From positions 432,289 through 496,288 of the forward strand of contig JAHJCU010000004.1 in assembly GCA_018812925.1 (NCBI GenBank): a DNA stretch of 64,000 nucleotides, read 5' to 3'. The notes below the pieces were generated by a model. That model was not told the origin of the DNA, made no database searches, and saw only the letters and a program-made list of their open reading frames with translations. The DNA is from Candidatus Omnitrophota bacterium. GTDB taxonomy: Bacteria > CAIJMQ01. Positions 29,925-38,408 of the stretch are shown here, piece after piece. Position 1 is the first letter of the stretch. Every line of letters begins with the position of its first letter. The translations under genes and the position numbers were made by a program.

Positions 29925-30371
29925 TTAAATATGATACATCTCTATTTTAGTTTCTTTTAATTTCTCTTTTTGTGTCTTTACCATATCTGCTAATGTTACA
30001 GAATCAAGAACATCAACTATTGCTTTTTTCAGTTTCACCCAGATATCTCGAGTAATGCAAATCGTTGTCCTTTTACATAATTTTGGATTATCTACACAAG
30101 AGACAGGCGACATTGAACCTTCAACCGCCTGAATTATCTCGCTCATTTTTATGTCACTTGGTTTTTTTGCCAAACTAAAACCGCCGTTTCTTCCTTGAAC
30201 GCTCATTACTAAACCGCTTGACACAAGGACTCTCATAATATTTTCCAGATACCTTTCAGAAATCTCCTGCCTTTTAGCTATGTCTTTTAAAAGGACGGGC
30301 TGCTCCCCATTATGCATTGCTAAATCCAACATAGCCCTTGTTCCATAACGCCCCCTGGTAGAAAGTTTCAT
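29925..30371 (-). CDS. Rrf2-family transcriptional regulator (IscR/CymR-like)
   Basis: KLSTRGRYGTRAMLDLA; three Cys in CVDNPKLCKRTTIC. Confidence 0.93.
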   Translation of the reverse strand: MKLSTRGRYGTRAMLDLAMHNGEQPVLLKDIAKRQEISERYLENIMRVLVSSGLVMSVQGRNGGFSLAKKPSDIKMSEIIQAVEGSMSPVSCVDNPKLCKRTTICITRDIWVKLKKAIVDVLDSVTLADMVKTQKEKLKETKIEMYHI

Positions 30372-30395
30372 GGTTTTTATCCCTTTAACAACATT

Positions 30396-30444
30396 ATTAT
30401 CATCGTTTTAGTGATAATTATACTATGCTATGAATTTTTGTCAA
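30396..30444 (-). promoter_or_regulatory. Rrf2/cysK operon promoter with overlapping palindrome
   Basis: Minus strand TTGACA (30439-30444), 16 bp spacer, TATAAT (30417-30422); inverted repeat ATTATCA-N9-TGATAAT at 30396-30418. Confidence 0.7.
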
Positions 30445-30529
30445 CCATAATCAAACGGTTTTCCCTATAACCCCTTGCCAAAACTTATCATAAGAAGTAT
30501 ATTTACTTTCATATTTCCGTTTAGATATT

Positions 30530-31639
30530 ATGATAATACCAAGAAAACATTTGTTAGTATTTATAGTTTTAGCAATAATATTTACAATTATTATTCTGTT
30601 AATTTCCATAAACAAACCGGTCAAAAAACTGCTTTTGACAAAAATGACCGAACCAACACTAAAAGAATCCGATATAAAGTTTGATGAATATGTTTATGAT
30701 TTTGGGCTAGCTAAGGTTGGAGAAAAAGTAGACCATACATTTAAATTCCGAAATGATGGGAATGAAGAGTTTATTATCGATAAAGCGTCTGGATCTTGCG
30801 GCTGTACCGCTATTGCCAAACTGACCGAAAAACATATCCCTCCCAACGGAGAGGGAGAAATAAAAGTATCGTTTAATACTGCAGGATATGCGGGGTTTGT
30901 CAGCCAGAAGATATATGTCCATTCCAATGTTCCTGCAATCCAACTTAAAATCCAAGGGATTGTTAAAACGGGACTTTCTGTCTATCCTGAAAATATTAAT
31001 TTCGGTAGTATAGGCCAAGAAAATCAGGAAAGCAGAAGAATTAACATTGCTAAAATAGGCGATGAAAATTTAGAGATTACAGAAGTAACCTCTTCTTCAG
31101 ATTATATTTCTACTCAAATCACTGAAATACCCCAATACACGCCTGAGAAGACGTTAGATGAATATAATAAAAGATTTGAAGTTCAGGTCGTTATTGCACC
31201 TGATATTCCTATTGAAAGATTTAATGAAACAATCACTATCTATACTAACGACGAAACCCTTTCAGAGATAAAGGTGCCTGTTGTCGGCAAGGTCATAAAT
31301 AGCACAGAGATAGGTGTTTCGGAATTCAATATGCCAATACTTGTCTTCCCACCTTTATTTTTATTTGATTCGCTAAAGCAAGGCGAGATTGCCTCACGGC
31401 AAATAAGCATTAAAACAACGAGTGATAACCCCTGGAAGATAGAAAAAATAGAAAATCCTCTTGAAGAATTTCTTTCAATAGCCATAACTACTAAAGTCGA
31501 AGGCAAAGAATATGAAATTATTGCTTCTCTAAAAGAGAATGCTCCTGCAGGGAACATCAAAGACAGCATTGTTATTCATACCAATAGTTTAGACCAACCA
31601 TATATAGAAATTCCTATAAATGTTTCAATAAAGGAATAG
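30530..31639 (+). CDS. DUF1573 domain protein, membrane-anchored
   Basis: N-terminal TM; DFGLAKVGEKVDHTFKFRNDGNEEFIIDKASGSCGCTAI. Confidence 0.8.
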   Translation: MIIPRKHLLVFIVLAIIFTIIILLISINKPVKKLLLTKMTEPTLKESDIKFDEYVYDFGLAKVGEKVDHTFKFRNDGNEEFIIDKASGSCGCTAIAKLTEKHIPPNGEGEIKVSFNTAGYAGFVSQKIYVHSNVPAIQLKIQGIVKTGLSVYPENINFGSIGQENQESRRINIAKIGDENLEITEVTSSSDYISTQITEIPQYTPEKTLDEYNKRFEVQVVIAPDIPIERFNETITIYTNDETLSEIKVPVVGKVINSTEIGVSEFNMPILVFPPLFLFDSLKQGEIASRQISIKTTSDNPWKIEKIENPLEEFLSIAITTKVEGKEYEIIASLKENAPAGNIKDSIVIHTNSLDQPYIEIPINVSIKE

Positions 31640-31657
31640 CTTCTTAATCCCCTAAGA

Positions 31658-31779
31658 GTTGACCCCGGTTAGAGATAGGGACCATTGTATCTATGGCAAC
31701 CGTAAATACTGTGTTTTATTTTTTACAAACCCTTGATATAAATTCATAACCTTTCGTTCTCATCTCTAACGGAGTTGAC
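31658..31779. repeat. Family A-like element between DUF1573 gene and gap
   Basis: GTTGACCCCGGTTAGAGAT ... ATCTCTAACGGAGTTGAC. Confidence 0.65.
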
Positions 31780-31814
31780 ATATGCCCACCTGATTTTTAT
31801 AATACGCTTTCATT

Positions 31815-31847
31815 CCCGCCTGCTTGCTTATGCAAGAAGCGGGCAGG
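31815..31847. repeat. Family B element upstream of gap
   Basis: CCCGCCTGCTTGCTTATGCAAGAAGCGGGCAGG. Confidence 0.75.
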
Positions 31848-31883
31848 TATTCAAAAATTTATTAAAATTACAGGAGGTTAGAA

Positions 31884-32885
31884 ATGGCTATACGAATAGC
31901 GATTAACGGTTTTGGAAGAATCGGGAGAAATGTTTTAAGGTCCGGTTATAACAACTCAAACATAGAGTTTGTAGCAATCAACGACTTAACGGACGCAAAA
32001 ACGCTTGCCCATCTTCTCAAATACGATTCGACTTTTGGAACTATGCCTGCAGATGTTAAAGTAGACGGCAATGCTATCATGGTTGACGGAAAGAAAATAC
32101 AAATTTTATCCGAGAGAGACCCAGCAGCATTACCTTGGAAAGATTTAAATATAGACTTAGTTATTGAATCAACCGGTAAATTCACAAATAAAGAAGGCGC
32201 ATCTAAACACATTGCAGCTGGAGCCAAAAAAGTTTTGATTTCAGCTCCCGCAAAAGACGCCATTGACGCAACAATAGTTATGGGAGTCAACCAGAAGATA
32301 TATGACAAGAATAAACATAATATTGTTTCAAATGCTTCCTGCACAACTAATTGTCTTGCACCTGTTGCTAAAGTCTTAAATGATAATTTCGGAATAAAAA
32401 GAGGCCTTATGACAACGGTTCATTCATACACAAATGACCAGGTTATTTTGGACTTTCCACATAAAGACTTAAGACGCACAAGAGCAGCTGCTTTGAATAT
32501 CATACCTACCTCAACCGGTGCCGCCAAAGCAGTAGGTCTGGTTATACCGGAACTAAACGGCAAATTAAACGGTCTATCTCTAAGAGTTCCTACGCCTAAT
32601 GTTTCTATAGTAGATTTGGTATGTGATATAGAAAAAGAAGCAACAGTTGAAACAATAAATGCCGCGTTCAAAGAAGCCGCTAACGGCGCATTAAAAGGCA
32701 TACTTCAATATTGTGATGAACCGTTGGTTTCACGAGATTTCTACGCAAATCCACATTCTGCCATATTGGACGCTGGTTCAACTTATGTAGTTGACAAAAC
32801 AATGGTTAAGGTGCTTGCCTGGTACGACAATGAATGGGCATATTCGGTAAGAATGCTTGATTTGGCAAAATATATGCTTCAATAA
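31884..32885 (+). CDS. gap: Glyceraldehyde-3-phosphate dehydrogenase
   Basis: [33 protein letters not shown]. Confidence 0.98.
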   Translation: MAIRIAINGFGRIGRNVLRSGYNNSNIEFVAINDLTDAKTLAHLLKYDSTFGTMPADVKVDGNAIMVDGKKIQILSERDPAALPWKDLNIDLVIESTGKFTNKEGASKHIAAGAKKVLISAPAKDAIDATIVMGVNQKIYDKNKHNIVSNASCTTNCLAPVAKVLNDNFGIKRGLMTTVHSYTNDQVILDFPHKDLRRTRAAALNIIPTSTGAAKAVGLVIPELNGKLNGLSLRVPTPNVSIVDLVCDIEKEATVETINAAFKEAANGALKGILQYCDEPLVSRDFYANPHSAILDAGSTYVVDKTMVKVLAWYDNEWAYSVRMLDLAKYMLQ

Positions 32886-32908
32886 AAATCAAAAGAGATA
32901 AACAAGCG

Positions 32909-34120
32909 ATGAGAAAAGTAACAATAGAAGATTTTGACCTTAAAGGCAAAAGAGTCTTTATGCGTGTTGATTTCAATGTCCCGCTTAAAGAAGGTAAGGT
33001 TCAGGACGACACAAGAATACGCGCAGCGTTACCAAGCATAAAGTATGCTCTTGAGAAAGGAGCAAAGCTTATCCTTGCCTCCCATCTTGGTAGACCAAAA
33101 GGTAAGGTTTCCGAAAAACTCCGCATGGCACCTGTTGCCCAAAGGTTGTCTTCTTTACTCAATAAAGAGGTAAAAACGACATCGGATTGTATAGGCGAAG
33201 AAGTAAAAACAGTTGTCAACAACTTAAAAGAAGGCGAAGTCGTCTTGCTTGAAAACGTGCGTTTCCATCCAGAAGAAGAAGCTGATGACGCAGACTTCTC
33301 TAAACAATTAGCATCTTTAGCTGATATTTACATAAACGACGCTTTCGGAACTTCTCATCGCGCTCACGCATCAACTTGTGGAATAGCTTCACTTCTTCCT
33401 TCGGGTGTAGGGTTTCTTATGAAAAAAGAAGTTGAATACTTTTCAAAAGCGCTTGAGGCGCCTGAAAGACCGTTTTTAACTATCTTGGGTGGCGCTAAAG
33501 TCTCAGATAAAATAGGCGTCATAACGAATCTATTAGACAAAGTTGATTCCTTGATTATCGGCGGTGCGATGGCGTATACTTTCTTGAAAGTGCAGGGCAT
33601 TAATGTAGGCAATTCTTTAGTTGAAGAAGAAAAGAAGGTGGAAGCAGAAAAAATATTGAAAAAAATTACAGAAAAGCAAATTAAACTTGTTCTTCCCATT
33701 GATCATATAATCGTCCAGGAAATACCCGCCTGCTGCGAAGCGGGCAGGAAAGAAGGTGCTGAAACAAAACAAACTCAGGACGCTATAATACCTGACGGTT
33801 GGAAAGGCGTGGATATCGGAGAAAAAACCATAGCTGCTGCTAAGATTTTAATCAAAGAAGCAAAAACAATCGTCTGGAATGGTCCAATGGGAATATTCGA
33901 GATGGAAAACTCTTCAAAAGGCACCAAAGAAATCGCCCAAGCCATTGCTGAATCTAGTGCCGTATCCATTGTCGGCGGCGGAGATTCTGTAAGTGCTGTA
34001 GAGAAATTTAATCTCAAAGGAAAATTTTCACACATATCAACCGGCGGGGGCGCATCCCTGGAATTTTTAGAAGGAAGAGAACTTCCAGGCGTAACCGCCA
34101 TACCTATTCGTCCAAGGTAA
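32909..34120 (+). CDS. pgk: Phosphoglycerate kinase
   Basis: [33 protein letters not shown]; includes a small insertion PACCEAGR. Confidence 0.97.
   Translation: MRKVTIEDFDLKGKRVFMRVDFNVPLKEGKVQDDTRIRAALPSIKYALEKGAKLILASHLGRPKGKVSEKLRMAPVAQRLSSLLNKEVKTTSDCIGEEVKTVVNNLKEGEVVLLENVRFHPEEEADDADFSKQLASLADIYINDAFGTSHRAHASTCGIASLLPSGVGFLMKKEVEYFSKALEAPERPFLTILGGAKVSDKIGVITNLLDKVDSLIIGGAMAYTFLKVQGINVGNSLVEEEKKVEAEKILKKITEKQIKLVLPIDHIIVQEIPACCEAGRKEGAETKQTQDAIIPDGWKGVDIGEKTIAAAKILIKEAKTIVWNGPMGIFEMENSSKGTKEIAQAIAESSAVSIVGGGDSVSAVEKFNLKGKFSHISTGGGASLEFLEGRELPGVTAIPIRPR
33722..33748. repeat. Family B element inside pgk
   Basis: ATACCCGCCTGCTGCGAAGCGGGCAGG; identical 27 bp in parB. Confidence 0.85.
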
Positions 34121-34132
34121 AGGAATAAAATT

Positions 34133-34468
34133 ATGATAACGTTTATAACTATAATTCATATTATTGTGTCTTTGGGGCTAATAGCCGTCGTTTTACTGCA
34201 AGCCGGCAAGGGTGCTGGTCTTGCAAATATCTTTGGAGGTGGAAGCAGCGGTATGTTTGCGCCTTCTTCGGGGGGACCAATTGCAAAAATTACCGCAGGA
34301 CTTGCCATTTTATTTTTAGCCACTTCGCTTTATCTGTCTTTGTCTACAAAAACAGTAAGGCGGTCAGCCATTCTTGATAAAGTTATGACTCAAGAAGAGA
34401 CTACTGTTCCAGCTACTAACTCAACAAGTGCTCCAACAAGCGGCGAGGAAATTCCATTACAGGAATAA
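34133..34468 (+). CDS. secG: Preprotein translocase subunit SecG
   Basis: GLIAVVLLQAGKGAGLANIFGGGSSGMFAPSSGG. Confidence 0.92.
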   Translation: MITFITIIHIIVSLGLIAVVLLQAGKGAGLANIFGGGSSGMFAPSSGGPIAKITAGLAILFLATSLYLSLSTKTVRRSAILDKVMTQEETTVPATNSTSAPTSGEEIPLQE

Positions 34469-34517
34469 ACGGGAACAGCAACGATTAGGCAGGAAGCAAA
34501 ATAAAGTTTTTCTTTAG

Positions 34518-35213
34518 TTGCCTGCCCCCCCAAACAACCTGCTTTGCCTAGCGCGAAGCGAAGCGAGGAATATCTTGGTCTATCTTTCCTTGGGTTCAAA
34601 TATAGGCAACCGCTTAAAAAACATTCAAACCGCAATAAAACTGCTTAAAGAAATTGGTTTTGATATTATAAAAGCCTCTTCCTTATATGAAACCTCGCCT
34701 TGGCCCGTTAGAAGAGATAAACCTGCCCGCCAAATGGGTTCGTTGACAGGCGGGTCTCTAAACGGGCTAAAGATAAAAACAGAGCAACCTGATTTTCTAA
34801 ATCTCGTATTAAAAGGCAAAACAAAATTCTCTCCCGAAGAACTACTTCAAGAAATTAAACAAATAGAAAAAACAATGGGGCGGGAAAAAACAGAAAAATG
34901 GGGACCAAGGATAATCGATATAGATATTTTGTTTTATGAAAAAAAGTTTGTTAACACACGGTTGCTTCAGCCCAGTAGAAGTCCACACCAAAGGCGTAGG
35001 CGACTTACTTCTAACGGGCTACAAATCCCTCACCCTCAACTTCATAAAAGGGCTTTTGTTCTTATACCCTTAAAAGAAATAGCCCCAAATCTTGTACATC
35101 CTGTCCTTAAAAAAACCGTTTCGCAAATGCTAAATGATTTGCCTGCCCGACAAGCAGGCGGGGATGATAAAGGAAGTGTAGTGTTATATAATAAGTTAAA
35201 AGAAATATGTTAA
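34518..35213 (+). CDS. folK: 2-amino-4-hydroxy-6-hydroxymethyldihydropteridine diphosphokinase
   Basis: VYLSLGSNIGNRLKNIQ, QPDFLN, WGPRIIDIDILFY, IPHPQLHKRAFVL; three in-frame insertions; true start may be TTG near 34573. Confidence 0.9.
   Translation: MPAPPNNLLCLARSEARNILVYLSLGSNIGNRLKNIQTAIKLLKEIGFDIIKASSLYETSPWPVRRDKPARQMGSLTGGSLNGLKIKTEQPDFLNLVLKGKTKFSPEELLQEIKQIEKTMGREKTEKWGPRIIDIDILFYEKKFVNTRLLQPSRSPHQRRRRLTSNGLQIPHPQLHKRAFVLIPLKEIAPNLVHPVLKKTVSQMLNDLPARQAGGDDKGSVVLYNKLKEIC
34704..34766. repeat. Family A element inside folK (copy 1), with nested family B-like palindrome
   Basis: CCCGTTAGAAGAGA...TCTCTAAACGGG, 63 bp; nested CCTGCCCGCC...ACAGGCGGG. Confidence 0.8.
34971..35018. repeat. 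Family A element inside folK (copy 2)
   Basis: CCCAGTAGAAGT...ACTTCTAACGGG, 48 bp. Confidence 0.75.
35142..35162. repeat. Family B element inside folK
   Basis: CCTGCCCGACAAGCAGGCGGG, 21 bp, encodes PARQAGG. Confidence 0.75.
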
Positions 35214-35971
35214 CAATACGAAAACCGATAACCGGACACCGTCTTTTATTCTTCATGTTCTTGTCCGTCCTTTTTCTTTCCGGCTGCGCAACTGTCTATA
35301 ACCCTGTTACCAATAAAGATGAATCCACATTAATAAGCGAAAAAGGCGAAATACAGATAGGACAGGAAGCTGCGATATCTTTAGAAAAACAATATGGGCT
35401 CGTTAAAGATACAAAACTTAATAAACATCTAAGCAGCATAGGCAATAAAGTTGCAAAAAAATGCGGGAGACCAAACCTTCCTTATACTTTTAAAATTTTA
35501 AAAACAGATGATGTAAACGCGCTCACTTTTCCCGGAGGAGCAATATATGTTACAGAGGGATTGCTCAAAGAATACGAAAACGATTCCCAACTTGCTAGTG
35601 TTTTGGGGCACGAAATAGGACACGTATGCGCCAGACATATTATTAAAAAAATGGAAGCTCAAATCGGGTATTCGGTTCTTTATGGCATACTGCTCTCTAA
35701 CAGCAAAAAAGACATACAAAATCTTTCAAATACGGCTTTTAGTCTTTTATCTCTTGGGTATTCCAGACAGGATGAATTCCAAGCCGATGAGTTAGGAATA
35801 AAATACGCATACAAAGCTGGTTACGATCCCAACGGAATGGCGGGATTCTTAAAAGTCCTCAAGAAAAACCACAAAAGCAATGCATCTCATATAGATGTCT
35901 TTTTCTCAACCCATCCGCATATAGACGATAGAATAGAACGGTCAGAAGAAATAGCGGGGGAATACAAATAA
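35207..35971 (+). CDS. M48-family metalloprotease, lipoprotein
   Basis: LFLSGCA lipobox; LGHEIGHVCARH (HExxH); DEFQADELGIKYAYKAGYDP. Confidence 0.92.
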   Translation: MLTIRKPITGHRLLFFMFLSVLFLSGCATVYNPVTNKDESTLISEKGEIQIGQEAAISLEKQYGLVKDTKLNKHLSSIGNKVAKKCGRPNLPYTFKILKTDDVNALTFPGGAIYVTEGLLKEYENDSQLASVLGHEIGHVCARHIIKKMEAQIGYSVLYGILLSNSKKDIQNLSNTAFSLLSLGYSRQDEFQADELGIKYAYKAGYDPNGMAGFLKVLKKNHKSNASHIDVFFSTHPHIDDRIERSEEIAGEYK

Positions 35972-35992
35972 GACAGCATAAATGGTAAAGCG

Positions 35993-36063
35993 CCCCGTGG
36001 AATCTACAAGATTCCCGGGACCAAAGTCCTTGAGATTGCTCAGCAATCTCTAAGGGTAAAGCG
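35993..36063. repeat. Three-hairpin intergenic repeat (family D), copy 1
   Basis: CCCCGTGGAATCTACAAGATTCCCGGGACCAAAGTCCTTGAGATTGCTCAGCAATCTCTAAGGGTAAAGCG. Confidence 0.9.
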
Positions 36064-36161
36064 TAATTTTTCTATTGTGAGTTATTTGTTTATTACTATT
36101 TACGAATTACTGATTACTGTTTACGGTTCTTGAATTACCATTTACCAATTACGAAAAGCAC

Positions 36162-37004
36162 ATGAAAATAATTAAAAAACCTTACAAACTTACGGCGAGA
36201 ATAAAAGCCATCAAAAAAAACGGGAAGACCGTCGGTTTCGTCCCAACGATGGGCTCGCTCCACGAAGGACACATTTCGCTTATTAAAAAAGCGCGAAAAG
36301 AAAACGAAATTGTGGTGTTAAGTATCTTCGTCAACCCAACCCAGTTTGGCCCGAAAGAGGACTACAAAAAATACCCGCGGAATTTTTCTCGTGACAAAGC
36401 CATCGCTAAAAAAGCAGGGGTTGATATTGTTTTTGCGCCGTCTGCAGAAAACATGTACCCTGAAGGAGTTTCAACTTGCGTAGAAGAAACAAATCTATCT
36501 AAAATTCTTGAAGGTGCAATCCGCCCGGGTCATTTTAAAGGTGTTACAACAGTTGTGTTGAAATTATTCAACATCGTCCAGCCGGATATAAGTTATTTCG
36601 GTCAGAAGGATTATCAGCAGGCAGTCATAATAAAGAAAATGGTAAAAGACCTGAATTTAGACACCAACATAAAAGTCCTGCCGACAGTTCGGGAAAAAGA
36701 CAGTCTTGCGCTAAGCTCAAGAAATATATATCTCAACCAGGAAGAAAGAAAATCTGCAACAATTCTTTGTCATTCATTAACCTCCGCCAAGAAATTAATA
36801 GAAAACGGTTTGACTAATACCGAAGAAGTTAAGAAAAAAATACGGACAATGATAAAAAAAGAAAAAATCAGCGGCATTGACTATATCGAAATAAGAGAGC
36901 TCGAAACACTGCAACCCGTTAAAAAAATAACTGGGAAAGTGGTAATATTACTTGCCGTTAGAATAGGAAAAGTGCGATTGCTCGACAATATGATAATTAA
37001 ATAG
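36162..37004 (+). CDS. panC: Pantoate--beta-alanine ligase
   Basis: GFVPTMGSLHEGHISLI, FVNPTQFGPKEDY, FGQKDYQQ. Confidence 0.97.
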   Translation: MKIIKKPYKLTARIKAIKKNGKTVGFVPTMGSLHEGHISLIKKARKENEIVVLSIFVNPTQFGPKEDYKKYPRNFSRDKAIAKKAGVDIVFAPSAENMYPEGVSTCVEETNLSKILEGAIRPGHFKGVTTVVLKLFNIVQPDISYFGQKDYQQAVIIKKMVKDLNLDTNIKVLPTVREKDSLALSSRNIYLNQEERKSATILCHSLTSAKKLIENGLTNTEEVKKKIRTMIKKEKISGIDYIEIRELETLQPVKKITGKVVILLAVRIGKVRLLDNMIIK

Positions 37005-37015
37005 TAGAGACGGAC

Positions 37016-37513
37016 ATGAAAGTAGCATTAGATACAAATTGCTTTATCGATGTAAATAATCCAAACTCATCTACATATTCTTCGCTTTCAAAAATCTTTG
37101 AGTTAGCCAACAAAGGGAAAATAGAGCTATATATAAGTCGACATACATTAGACGAGTTATCTAAAAAACCTGATAGGGCATATGCACTTGCAAAAACAAT
37201 AACTATTTTGTCATATTGGCCTGTTGGTTCATGGGACGATCTCGTGGGAACATGGAAAGATTTAACCGGCACTTGGGATGATATCGGTCGCAATAATTTA
37301 ATTAAAGAAGAAATAAAAAATCTTGCAAAATCTGGTACAAGTATCCGCGATCAAGGTGCATATATTGATTCATTACATTCGAAAATTGAGTTTTTTATAA
37401 CTTCTGATAAAAAGATGGCAAAATCAAATCCTGCTAAAAGACTTTATGAAAGATTTGGGTTGAAAGTAATAACGCCAAAAGAGGTTTGCGATAAATTTTT
37501 TAATTATGTTTAA
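37016..37513 (+). CDS. PIN-domain protein
   Basis: MKVALDTNCFIDV start, conserved acidic positions, FITSDKKMAK; internal GSWDDL/GTWKDL/GTWDDI repeat. Confidence 0.75.
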   Translation: MKVALDTNCFIDVNNPNSSTYSSLSKIFELANKGKIELYISRHTLDELSKKPDRAYALAKTITILSYWPVGSWDDLVGTWKDLTGTWDDIGRNNLIKEEIKNLAKSGTSIRDQGAYIDSLHSKIEFFITSDKKMAKSNPAKRLYERFGLKVITPKEVCDKFFNYV

Positions 37514-37561
37514 CGAAGAACAAAAGAAAAAATTATTGAGAATTGCTCGGCAAACGATAGA
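37506..37561 (+). pseudogene. Fragment of AMMECR1 gene 5' end
   Basis: MFNEEQKKKLLRIARQTIEI matches MLNEEQKKKLLNIARQTIET of the AMMECR1 gene at 40660; start codon overlaps the upstream stop in both copies. Confidence 0.85.
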
Positions 37562-37627
37562 GATTAGTTTCAAAAGTGTGGCTGATTGATAAACTTATAA
37601 TATGATACTTAAGAAACAGGCGTTCCT

Positions 37628-38404
37628 ATGAATAAAAACCTTCAAACTCTTCTAAAAAATGAACTCTCTCCAATCAGGACTTCGATAATATTTATAATGC
37701 TGTTTTCTATTGTCTTTGGTGTTATGTCTTTTATCTTTAGACAAACCAATCAATGGGCATCTGGGTTTTTAGTAAATTTATCAAGTGGGTTAGCTGTAAT
37801 AGTTATTGTTGTTGTTTCCATTGATAAATTATTACAATCGCAAGAGAACAAAAGAAGACAAAAGGTTGAAAGATGTGCGTTGAGAATCATTAGAGAAGTG
37901 CTAGGTAGGTATTTCGAGTTTATTCTCTCTCTAAAGAACGACACGGGAAAAGATATTTACTATGATATTAGATCATCTTTTGACGAGAATTATTATAAAA
38001 TGATTTCGGAATTTGATTTTTCTACTAAAAGCCAACACATATCGGGTTACAATTGGTATTACTTTGTGCATTATAATAAGAACAATTTATGTAATGGGTT
38101 AAATAGTGTTTTGGACAGGTATGTCTCGTTTTTAGATGAGAAATTTATTACTTTAATAGAAGACCTGAAAAAATCTTCGCAATATTTACTCCCCGTTGCA
38201 ATATTTGATTTCGCGATAAAATCTAGAGAATGGGGAGACCAGGCTAAATATATTTTTAAACAAGAAGGAATGCTGGAACTCTATAAAAATCATATTAACA
38301 AGTTGATATCAACCTTAGATTACTATAATTCAAGGGTGGCTGATAATGAAAAGATAATTAAATCGCAAGTAACTTCATATAAAGCAAAAGTATTAAAAAA
38401 CTAA
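37628..38404 (+). CDS. Hypothetical two-TM membrane protein with cytoplasmic domain
   Basis: 258 aa; two N-terminal TM helices then soluble alpha-helical region; no family recognised. Confidence 0.6.
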   Translation: MNKNLQTLLKNELSPIRTSIIFIMLFSIVFGVMSFIFRQTNQWASGFLVNLSSGLAVIVIVVVSIDKLLQSQENKRRQKVERCALRIIREVLGRYFEFILSLKNDTGKDIYYDIRSSFDENYYKMISEFDFSTKSQHISGYNWYYFVHYNKNNLCNGLNSVLDRYVSFLDEKFITLIEDLKKSSQYLLPVAIFDFAIKSREWGDQAKYIFKQEGMLELYKNHINKLISTLDYYNSRVADNEKIIKSQVTSYKAKVLKN

Positions 38405-38408
38405 AATT

